Below, in pieces: positions 53,112 to 60,500 of a stretch of DNA of 64,000 nt. A program made the position numbers and the translations under genes. The stretch's first letter is position 1. The number at the start of each line of letters is the position of its first letter. The notes below the pieces were generated by a model. It saw only the letters and a program-made list of their open reading frames with translations, did no database searches and was not told the origin of the DNA. Source of the stretch: CAZNKU01 sp045541135 (GTDB lineage Bacteria; Bacillota; Clostridia; Monoglobales; Firm-18); the NCBI GenBank assembly GCA_045541135.1, contig JAZQIO010000089.1, forward strand, positions 3,751 to 67,750, written 5' to 3'.

Positions 53112-54175
53112 TTAATAAAATTAATGTTATAGAAATCACGCAACCCATAGGAACATTCTATGTGGGAAAGATAGCGTCTAAAGATCTACTCAAAGTAACA
53201 ACTGTTAATCGAAGAATGGACGTGTCTGATGGAATACAAAGAGATCTTTCAAAAATCAGAGTAAAAGAAATAGCAGCATATTGTGAAGATCCAGATGCTA
53301 CTTTCCCTACTCCGATTATCTTGTCTGTCAATACATCTGAATCAGAAAAAATTACTGTTGACGAATGTAACAATTTTTATTTTGAATTTGATGCTGAAAA
53401 AAGATTTGCTGAAATACTGGACGGACAACATAGAGTAGATGGTATTAGAGAAAATCCTAAAGCGGATTTTGAGCTACTTGTCGTTATCATGTTTGATTTA
53501 ACACAAGAGGAAAAAGCATATATTTTTTCCACAATAAATAGTAACCAAGCAAAGGTTGATAAATCACTAATATATGATTTGTTCGAATTAAATGAAAGTA
53601 GGAGTCCATATAAAACTTGTCATGATTTGGCACGAATTCTCAATTCTAACCCACAATCACCTTTCTTTAATAGATTAAAAATGTTAGGGAAAAAGACCAG
53701 CGAAAACGAATCATTATCACAGGGTACGTTTGTAACGTATTTACTCCCATTAATAAGCCGAAATCCTAAAGATGATACAATAAAGCTAAAAAAAGGATGG
53801 CAATTAAAGGAGGATTCATATATACCATTTAGAAATATGTTTATCGAAGATCGTGATGAACTTATATTGAAGGTTTTAATAAATTATTTTGATGCCGTTA
53901 AAAGTGTCTTTAGAGATGAGTGGAATGATCCTAATAACTATATTTTATCAAAAACAACAGGATTTGGTGCATTGATAAAAGCACTAAAAATATTCTATGA
54001 TTATGGAATACAACAAAAAACACTTACATATGAATTTTTTAAAGATCAGCTCTCTCAAAGTAAAAAAACTTTACTAGAACTAAATCTAGAATTAACATCA
54101 AAGGATTTTCCATCTAACGAGCATCAGCAAACCGAATTGAGTAGAATTTTCACAAAGCATATAATAGATAAATAA
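53108..54175 (+). CDS. DGQHR-domain protein (DndB-like, ParB/sulfiredoxin fold)
   Basis: The 355-residue protein has the name-giving DGQHR motif at 105-109 (AEILDGQHRVDGIREN), an upstream IQRDLSKIRVKEIAAYC helix typical of the group, and the downstream INSNQAKVDKSLIYDL. DGQHR proteins include DndB, the regulator of DNA phosphorothioation, and many orphans in mobile islands; the fold is related to ParB and sulfiredoxin. No dnd, dpt or pbe genes are in the window. It is coupled to the membrane protein and followed by a terminator, so the pair is a complete two-gene unit. Function is unknown; DNA binding or nucleotide sensing is plausible. Confidence 0.88.
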   Translation: MINKINVIEITQPIGTFYVGKIASKDLLKVTTVNRRMDVSDGIQRDLSKIRVKEIAAYCEDPDATFPTPIILSVNTSESEKITVDECNNFYFEFDAEKRFAEILDGQHRVDGIRENPKADFELLVVIMFDLTQEEKAYIFSTINSNQAKVDKSLIYDLFELNESRSPYKTCHDLARILNSNPQSPFFNRLKMLGKKTSENESLSQGTFVTYLLPLISRNPKDDTIKLKKGWQLKEDSYIPFRNMFIEDRDELILKVLINYFDAVKSVFRDEWNDPNNYILSKTTGFGALIKALKIFYDYGIQQKTLTYEFFKDQLSQSKKTLLELNLELTSKDFPSNEHQQTELSRIFTKHIIDK

Positions 54176-54181
54176 CAAAGT

Positions 54182-54212
54182 AAGTCGTATCAGAAATGGT
54201 ACGACTTTTTTG
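54182..54212 (+). terminator. Terminator of the island operon
   Basis: AAGTCGTATC pairs (one wobble) with GGTACGACTT across a six-base loop, and a T-run follows. Confidence 0.85.
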
Positions 54213-54217
54213 TTTGC

Positions 54218-54273
54218 AAAAAGGAGGTAATAAAATGCAAAAACTGAAAGGTAAATTTACAACTATACACTAA
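54218..54273 (+). pseudogene. Truncated start of a phage/ICE-type replication protein
   Basis: A near-perfect ribosome site (AAAGGAGGTAATAAAATG) opens a 12-codon frame, MQKLKGKFTTIH, then a stop at 54271-54273. The KFTTIH segment resembles the first residues of helix-turn-helix replisome-organiser proteins of phages and integrative elements (K/G-x-FTTIxN...). The rest of such a gene is absent; the frame runs into the tail of the AraC gene. Confidence 0.4.
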
Positions 54274-54276
54274 ATA
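54264..54276 (+). repeat. Right copy of 13-bp direct repeat (possible att site)
   Basis: TATACACTAAATA, matching 52364-52376 at 12 of 13 positions; it overlaps the last codons of the convergent AraC gene. Confidence 0.45.
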
Positions 54277-55025
54277 TTATTTAACCACTTTCTTGGAGAT
54301 AATCCAACTTGGTTTGCAAATGATTTGGAAAAATGATATACATCACAATATCCAAGTTCTGATGCGATTTCTGAAGCTGTGAAATATCCGCTTTCAAGCA
54401 TTTCCTTTGCGGCGGCTATACGCAGAGAGTCGCGATATTGAAGGACAGTCATCCCTGTTTGTTTCAAAAACTTTCCACGTAAATATGAAAGTGAAACAGA
54501 ACATTCCGAAGCTATATCGTTTCCTGAAAAATTCTTTTTGAAATTTCTGTGTATGTATTCCAGTGCATTTTTTATATCCGTATCAACATTTTTGTACAAT
54601 GAGTTTTCGTCGATAATGTTTATGTAGAAATTCATTAGTTTTATTCTGCATTTTGCATAAGAGTCCCATGAACGTGATTGCCAAATATTACAGATTTCCG
54701 ATATTTCGTCATACTCTTTTTTACTACATCGGTGTATGAAGGGAAACAACTTTTTATCCGTAACTATTGTAAGTCCGCTTGTTATATAAGAACAAGGTTC
54801 TTCAAACTCTATTTTGTAGCTATCACCTAAATTTACTATTATCATATCCCCTTTTGTAATACTTTGGCGTACCCCATCTGTACCTGTAACAAAGCCCTTC
54901 CCCGACGTAATCATTACAAAGCCGTCGAAGGCTCTTTTCGGATTATCGAAAACAAAGTTTTTTCCCTCGGTTTTATACGCTATAATCTGAATATTAGTTA
55001 TATCAAGTGTAAATTTTTCTTTCAT
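54270..55025 (-). CDS. AraC-family regulator of the DUF5107 gene
   Basis: The 251-residue protein has an N-terminal cupin-like sensor (about 10-100) and the AraC domain at about 150-251 (KNFSGNDIASECSVSLSYLRGKFLKQTGMTVLQYRDSLRIAAAKEML, then a second HTH with LGYCDVYHFSKSFANQVGLSPRKW). The start follows GGAGGGAT. It is divergent from the DUF5107 gene over a 165-base control region. Its 3' end touches the boundary of the accessory island. Confidence 0.92.
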   Translation of the reverse strand: MKEKFTLDITNIQIIAYKTEGKNFVFDNPKRAFDGFVMITSGKGFVTGTDGVRQSITKGDMIIVNLGDSYKIEFEEPCSYITSGLTIVTDKKLFPFIHRCSKKEYDEISEICNIWQSRSWDSYAKCRIKLMNFYINIIDENSLYKNVDTDIKNALEYIHRNFKKNFSGNDIASECSVSLSYLRGKFLKQTGMTVLQYRDSLRIAAAKEMLESGYFTASEIASELGYCDVYHFSKSFANQVGLSPRKWLNNI

Positions 55026-55037
55026 ATATATCCCTCC

Positions 55038-55173
55038 GAGTAGTATTATACAATCAAAATTTATTTTTTACAATGCTTTTTTGCTTTTGCTATTTTCAAA
55101 AAAGTTGTTTTATACAAATAAAAAGTTTTATTATACATTGAACACATTAAATATGAGTAGTATAATTCAATCA
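55038..55173. promoter_or_regulatory. Divergent control region with repeated 19-bp motif
   Basis: GAGTAGTATTATACAATCA (55038-55056) and GAGTAGTATAATTCAATCA (55155-55173) are near-identical direct repeats, each covering a -10 box: TATAAT on the minus strand for the AraC gene and TATAAT at 55161-55166 for the DUF5107 gene. The latter has TTGAAC at 55138-55143 with a 17-base spacer. The repeat may be the AraC binding site. Confidence 0.5.
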
Positions 55174-55190
55174 GAAAGTTGGTGATTTAA

Positions 55191-57173
55191 GTGATTAAAT
55201 TTGAAGATTATACTATGCTTGCGGCATCTATGGGAAATATGAACCCAATGCCCGACATAAAAAACGTAAGCTATATACACGCAGGCTATGAAATGACAGA
55301 TAAAGTACGCGAAGACGAAAAGACATACCTGGGAAAAGGTATGATATCAACAATGCTTCCATACAAAATGCAGGACGGATACAATCGTGACAAAAAAGAC
55401 CGTGCATTCAAGGCGGCAGTTCTGGAAAATGACTATATAAAGGCTGTATTTCTTCCTGAGCTTGGTGGCAGACTATGGTCAATTTATGCCAAAAAGTCAA
55501 ACCGTGAGCTTTTGTATGTCAACCCTGTTTTTCAGCCCGGAAACCTTGCTCTTCGAAATGCGTGGTTCAGCGGTGGTGCAGAATTTAACGTAGGTATAAA
55601 GGGCCACAATCCCCTTACCTGCTCACCCATGTGGTGTGCTGTGGACAAATGTGATGAAGGCGAGGTTTTGCGTCTTTATGAATATGAACGCATACGCGGA
55701 GTTGTGTACAGCATAAGCGCATGGTTACCTGAAGATTCACCTGTTCTTTATATAAAGGGCAGAATCGAAAATACCACACCCGAACAAAAGCATATGTACT
55801 GGTGGTCTAACATTGCAGTTCCCGAAACAAAGGGCACGCGTGTGCTTGTCCCCACAGACGAATCATTTTTAAGTTTTTACGATGCAAACCACTATATTCT
55901 TGACAAGGCGACTATTCCCGTTCACGAAGGGCTTGATGTAACATACCCTTGCAGAATTCCATCATCAAGAGACTTTTTCTATAAAATACCAAAGGAAAAT
56001 TACAAGTGGATTGCAACAGCAAATGAAGATGGAAACGGACTCTTGCAATGCTCAACACCTACATTAAAGGGCAGAAAGCTCTTTGTATGGGGTATGGGAC
56101 AAGGTGGCAGAAACTGGAATGAATGGCTTTCCGAAGAAGGCTCTGCGTACATAGAAATTCAGGCAGGTCTTGCACATACACAACTTGAGCACATACCTAT
56201 GCCGGGCAACACCGTATGGGAGTGGACTGAAGCCTACACAGCACTCAGCATTGATGCTGATACTGCACACGGTGACTATAAAAATGCAACTGAAGAAATT
56301 GAAAAGTATATGATTAATCGCCTTGGTAACCCTAACGAACTTATATTTCCCGATCAGGAAAATGCAAAAGAGTCCGAAATTATATACAAAGGTTCTGCGT
56401 GGGGTGCTGTTGAGGAGCTTGTAAGAGGTGAAAAGATAAGCTGTATTTGTAAGTTCCCTGTAAGTTCAGATAGCGAAACCGACGAATGGACAACACTGAT
56501 TAAGGCAAACATATTCCCTGAACCTGAAGTAGAGGAAGAGCCTGTAAGTTATGTTGTGGGCAAATACTGGCTTGAAAAGTTAGAAGCATTACCAAAACAA
56601 GGTTGGTATAGTATGTTGCACATTGGTGTTGTAAAATATGCCGAAGGCGATGTAGAAGGTGCAAAAAAAGCCTGGGAAAAGTCAGTAGAATTAAAACCAT
56701 CACCATGGGCACTGCGTAATCTTTCAATGATTTACAAAAATGAACTTAGTGATATAAAAACTGCAAGAGAATATATCTTAAAAGCATTTGAACTAAAAAA
56801 AGATTGCCCCGCTCTTTGCAACGAGGTTGCGGCACAGCTTACAACCGACGGCGGAGATGAAATGTGGCTTGAAATTTTTGACACACTTGATGAAGAAATA
56901 AAAGCCCTTGGCAGAATACGTCTTTATAAGGCTGTTGCTCTTATAAATATGGGAAAACTTAACGAAGCTACGGAAATTATAAACTCCGACTTTATAATGA
57001 GTGATATTAAAGAGGGGGAACTTTCCGTTTCACAGCTTTGGTTTGAACTGTATCGCAGACTTTATGCAGAAGAAAAGGGCATTGAATATAGTCAGGATAA
57101 CACACAGCTTATAAAAGAAGCGGACGAAAAATATCCGCTACCTAAAAAATTGGATTTCAGAATGCACGATTAA
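55191..57173 (+). CDS. DUF5107 protein with C-terminal TPR repeats
   Basis: The 660-residue protein starts at a GTG. The first ~370 residues match DUF5107 (MLPYKMQDGYNR, AVFLPELGGRLWSIYAKKSNRELLYVNPVFQPGNLALRNAWFSGGAEFN), a galactose-mutarotase-like beta-sandwich also found in some carbohydrate-active proteins. TPR-like helices follow (about 460-640). There is no signal peptide. DUF5107-TPR genes usually sit in sugar-use clusters, as here; the activity is not established. Confidence 0.88.
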   Translation: MIKFEDYTMLAASMGNMNPMPDIKNVSYIHAGYEMTDKVREDEKTYLGKGMISTMLPYKMQDGYNRDKKDRAFKAAVLENDYIKAVFLPELGGRLWSIYAKKSNRELLYVNPVFQPGNLALRNAWFSGGAEFNVGIKGHNPLTCSPMWCAVDKCDEGEVLRLYEYERIRGVVYSISAWLPEDSPVLYIKGRIENTTPEQKHMYWWSNIAVPETKGTRVLVPTDESFLSFYDANHYILDKATIPVHEGLDVTYPCRIPSSRDFFYKIPKENYKWIATANEDGNGLLQCSTPTLKGRKLFVWGMGQGGRNWNEWLSEEGSAYIEIQAGLAHTQLEHIPMPGNTVWEWTEAYTALSIDADTAHGDYKNATEEIEKYMINRLGNPNELIFPDQENAKESEIIYKGSAWGAVEELVRGEKISCICKFPVSSDSETDEWTTLIKANIFPEPEVEEEPVSYVVGKYWLEKLEALPKQGWYSMLHIGVVKYAEGDVEGAKKAWEKSVELKPSPWALRNLSMIYKNELSDIKTAREYILKAFELKKDCPALCNEVAAQLTTDGGDEMWLEIFDTLDEEIKALGRIRLYKAVALINMGKLNEATEIINSDFIMSDIKEGELSVSQLWFELYRRLYAEEKGIEYSQDNTQLIKEADEKYPLPKKLDFRMHD

Positions 57174-57185
57174 TGAGAAAATATT

Positions 57186-57287
57186 ATGAGAATTGCAGAC
57201 CCATTTTTACCGGTGAGAATAGAAACATAAGGACTTTGTCACACCGTAAAACTTTCAAACAAAAGCTATACTTTCGGTGCTGACGGT
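57186..57287 (+). pseudogene. 5' end of the DUF6067 gene cut by an in-frame TAA
   Basis: From an ATG at 57186 the frame reads MRIADPFLPVRIET, then TAA at 57228-57230, then continues in the same frame as GLCHTVKLSNKSYTFGADG into the Met at 57288. The post-stop residues look like a genuine beta-strand N-terminus, so the full gene most likely began at 57186 and carries a nonsense codon. Confidence 0.6.
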
Positions 57288-59213
57288 ATGATAACTTCAA
57301 TAAAAGCAGAAGGTCACGAACTTCTTGCAGAACCTATGAGAATAGTTATGGTTGAAGACGGGGAGGAATCCGTATTTGACAACAACTATCCTGAAAATGA
57401 AAGTGAAAGCTTTATCCAGAAGAGGTGCGATGAAGAAGCAATAATATGCGGATGCAAACAAAGTGACAGATTTATAATTGATTTTTGCAATACCGTAAGA
57501 TATGACGGCAACATAGATATAGACCTTAAACTTATGACAAAAGGGCAGACAGTTGCACAGGCATTCGGTATTGACGAAACAAAGGAATTTTTGTATAAAC
57601 TGGATAAATTGTGGTTGGAAATTCCACTAAAAAAAGAATATGCCACAATGTATCACATATTTGAGAACAGTGATATTTTCTTAAGTGATGGAAGCGTTAT
57701 AGAAAAGGCACGGACAAGTTCGGGTGGTATAGTACCTAAGCTTGATGTGTCAGTTCCCTTTAAACCACTGCTTTGGCTTGGTAATGATGAAAGAGGTCTT
57801 GGTTGGTGTGCCGAAACACATAAAAACTGGCAACCTGACATCGAAAATAAGGCAATGGAAATCATTCATAAAGATGATAAGCTGATTCTTCGAATACACT
57901 TTTTAGACAGTCATCCCCAAAAATGGGATGGAGATTTGAAGAATGGCAGAGTTGGCTTCAAACCAATTGATTTTCAATTTGGATTAATTGCTACACCTGT
58001 AAAAAAATTCCCTGAAAACCCCTATATTCACAAGGCGTTGCACCTTGACTGCGGAATTAAAATAAAGGGAAATTATATGGACTTTATGTCGGCAGAAAAC
58101 AGATTTGACAGACTTGTGGAAAAAGGTGTTGATACTCTTATTCTTCACGAAAAGTGGAACAAGTCTCAAAATTGGTTTGAGCTTTCCGAATATACAGCAA
58201 AACAGCTTACATACATAGTTGACGAATGTCACAAGCGTGGAATTAAGGTTTTGCCATATTTCGGATACGAGCTTTCTACAATGTCGCCTGTATGGTCAGA
58301 CATTGGTGAAAATGTAATACACCTCAATAAAAACAGTGAGCTGAACTTCGGTTGGTGGAGAGTACCTTTCCAAAGAGACTACATGGTATGCTATAACAGT
58401 GAGTATGCAGACTTGTTTATAAACGGTATTGAAAAACTTATGGATACATATAACATAGACGGTGTGTACCTTGACGGAACATCAAGACCAAATTACTGTA
58501 CAAATGTAAACCACGGTTGCGGTTGGTATGACGATAAGGGTGAACTTCAGGGAACTTATACAATAAAGGCTGTAAAAAAACTGTTTGAACGCCTGTACAA
58601 TGTAGTAAAACCCCGTGGTGGAAAAATAAATGTTCACTGCAACGGCTTTGTGAACTATACTGTACTTCCATACATAGACCAGTCGTGGCTTGGAGAAAAT
58701 CTGCAGTTTGAACTTAATAAGGGTACAACCGCAGATATGAATATGGACTACTTTCGTGCGGAATACAGTGGCAGAAACTTCGGCGATCCGACTGAATTTA
58801 TTGCCTATGAAAATCGCCCGTTGTGGACTTTTGAACAGGCACTTTCCTGTTCCATACTTCACGGTATACTTCCAAGACCGAATGATATAGAATATCCACT
58901 TGAACTTATGAGTGGTGTGTGGAAAATATTTGACAGTTTTCCCGTTGAAAAGTCTGAGTGGGTTCCCTATTATAAAAACAGGGCAACAACCACCAACGAA
59001 AAAGTAAAAGTAAGCTACTATAAATACACTACCATTACAGGAAAAACAGAACTTTTAGCCTTTGTGGTAAATATATCCTCTGTGGATATTAAAAATGTGA
59101 CTTTAAGTATTGATGAAAACGTTTCCGAAGTATTTAATGCAGAAACTTCGGAAAATATGAAATTTACATTTGATATTAATTCATATGGATATAAAATTTT
59201 ATATTTGAGTTAA
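57288..59213 (+). CDS. DUF6067/GH-like barrel protein, probably N-terminally broken
   Basis: The open part has 641 residues. It has an N-terminal beta-sandwich, a barrel domain (about 250-560; DTLILHEKWNKSQNW, GIKVLPYFGYELS, DGVYLDGTSRPNYC near 390, GKINVHCNGFVNY) and a C-terminal beta domain, as in DUF6067-type glycoside hydrolases. The Asp pair in DGVYLDG may be catalytic. No ribosome site precedes the Met at 57288, and the frame continues upstream through an in-frame TAA, so expression of this open part is doubtful unless there is readthrough, re-initiation or a sequence error. Confidence 0.7.
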   Translation: MITSIKAEGHELLAEPMRIVMVEDGEESVFDNNYPENESESFIQKRCDEEAIICGCKQSDRFIIDFCNTVRYDGNIDIDLKLMTKGQTVAQAFGIDETKEFLYKLDKLWLEIPLKKEYATMYHIFENSDIFLSDGSVIEKARTSSGGIVPKLDVSVPFKPLLWLGNDERGLGWCAETHKNWQPDIENKAMEIIHKDDKLILRIHFLDSHPQKWDGDLKNGRVGFKPIDFQFGLIATPVKKFPENPYIHKALHLDCGIKIKGNYMDFMSAENRFDRLVEKGVDTLILHEKWNKSQNWFELSEYTAKQLTYIVDECHKRGIKVLPYFGYELSTMSPVWSDIGENVIHLNKNSELNFGWWRVPFQRDYMVCYNSEYADLFINGIEKLMDTYNIDGVYLDGTSRPNYCTNVNHGCGWYDDKGELQGTYTIKAVKKLFERLYNVVKPRGGKINVHCNGFVNYTVLPYIDQSWLGENLQFELNKGTTADMNMDYFRAEYSGRNFGDPTEFIAYENRPLWTFEQALSCSILHGILPRPNDIEYPLELMSGVWKIFDSFPVEKSEWVPYYKNRATTTNEKVKVSYYKYTTITGKTELLAFVVNISSVDIKNVTLSIDENVSEVFNAETSENMKFTFDINSYGYKILYLS

Positions 59214-59349
59214 TCATGACCACCGGTTCTACCGGTGGTTCAGACCGTCGAAAAAGTCGTTCTACCACAAGTGAGAGTTATAAATGAGCCTTCTCCTTGA
59301 GGAGAAGGTGGGTTGCGTAAGCAACTCGGATGAGGTGTATTAAAATGTT
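59214..59349. repeat. Gene-free spacer with several hairpins
   Basis: ACCACCGGT-TCT-ACCGGTGGT (59220-59240) is a perfect hairpin that may end the upstream transcript. It is followed by CCTTCTCC/GGAGAAGG (59289-59308) and GTTGC/GCAAC (59312-59325) with CGGATGAGGTG, the look of a short dispersed palindromic element. No gene is seen. Confidence 0.55.
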
Positions 59350-59395
59350 AATCCCAAGGAAAACATCAAATTTTCCTTGGGATTACTTGCTTTTT
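59350..59395 (+). repeat. 46-bp repeat with internal palindrome, copy 1
   Basis: It begins AATCCCAAGGAAAA, has a seven-base loop, the matching TTTTCCTTGGGATT, then ACTTGCTTTTT. The reverse complement of 63883-63928 matches it at 45 of 46 positions. It lies just after the AraC gene (minus-strand 3' side). Confidence 0.9.
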
Positions 59396-59472
59396 CGCAC
59401 TCTGTCAGCGTATTCTTTTTAATAAACTCTTGCAGTTCGGGAACAAATTGATGTGTTTTTTTAAACACTTTT

Positions 59473-60390
59473 TTATTTTCTGCTGTTGTTTCTGTAATCG
59501 GTTGGGCATAGCTTTTCAAGTGACAAAAACATTTTGTTAAGGTGTGCACTATCGTAAAAGCCTGTGCGGTGTGCAATTTCAGTAATTGTCATATCTGTAT
59601 TTTCAAGTAGACTTTTTGCTCTTGAAATTCTGTAGTTTACAACATATTGCATTGGTGGCATTTTAAGCACCTTATTAAAAAGCTTTACATATGCAGATTG
59701 TGACATATTCATATTATCCGCAAGTATTTTTAAAGTGATTTTTTTATCGTAATTATTGCATATAAACTGTATGTTATTTGCAATTCTTTTGTATTTTTCC
59801 GTGTTTTTTTCATATTCCGATACACTGTACTTTTCATAGTAGTGACAAAGTGCTTCTATAATATTAAGCCCCATTGAATTTATCATAAGGTCATAATTAT
59901 TGCGGTGTACATCTTCGGAATTTTTCTTGACTTTTTCAAGAATGTCCGAAAGCTCCCTTATAAATTCAAGCTCTGTATCATCAAGAGTAAGAAAAAAGCT
60001 GTATTCCGTGTTGGAACGTATAATGGGCTCTATACTGAAAAGGTTAATATATCCGCCCATACATTCTAATTCTGAGGCATATCTTGAAAGGTATTTTGTT
60101 CCTACCAATATGTGGTAAACCTCAAGCTCACCAAGATTTTTATAGCCGTGGTAAATGCCGGGAGGAATAACAAATACATAACCCTTTTTTATTTTATACA
60201 TATTATTTTCTATGTAGTGAATGCCCTTTCCCTTTAAAACTATGTTTATTTCATAAAATTCGTGAAGGTGCATTCCTATTTCATATTCCGTAAATGAACG
60301 TGTGTCCAAATGACTATATCTTCTGTTTGGAAAAAAGTAGTCCTCTGTGCATATTTCCATTTTACTCATAGGCAGGTTTTCAAAACTCAT
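59473..60390 (-). CDS. AraC-family regulator of the GH36/GH43 genes
   Basis: The 305-residue protein has an N-terminal cupin (about 35-110; GMHLHEFYEINIVLKGKGIHYIENN, VIPPGIYHGYKN) and C-terminal AraC HTH motifs (KITLKILADNMNMSQSAYVKLFNKVLKMPPMQYV and MTITEIAHRTGFYDSAHLNKMF). The start follows AAGGGGAT. It is divergent from the GH36-like gene across 110 bases, which predicts a sugar-responsive activator for that gene and the GH43-like gene. Confidence 0.92.
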   Translation of the reverse strand: MSFENLPMSKMEICTEDYFFPNRRYSHLDTRSFTEYEIGMHLHEFYEINIVLKGKGIHYIENNMYKIKKGYVFVIPPGIYHGYKNLGELEVYHILVGTKYLSRYASELECMGGYINLFSIEPIIRSNTEYSFFLTLDDTELEFIRELSDILEKVKKNSEDVHRNNYDLMINSMGLNIIEALCHYYEKYSVSEYEKNTEKYKRIANNIQFICNNYDKKITLKILADNMNMSQSAYVKLFNKVLKMPPMQYVVNYRISRAKSLLENTDMTITEIAHRTGFYDSAHLNKMFLSLEKLCPTDYRNNSRK

Positions 60391-60500
60391 AATTATCCCC
60401 TTTTGATTATATTTTACATAAATTTATATAATATCTTACAATTATTATACAACGGTTTTATGATATAATCAACAAATAAAATACGAAAAGGAGTACTCTG

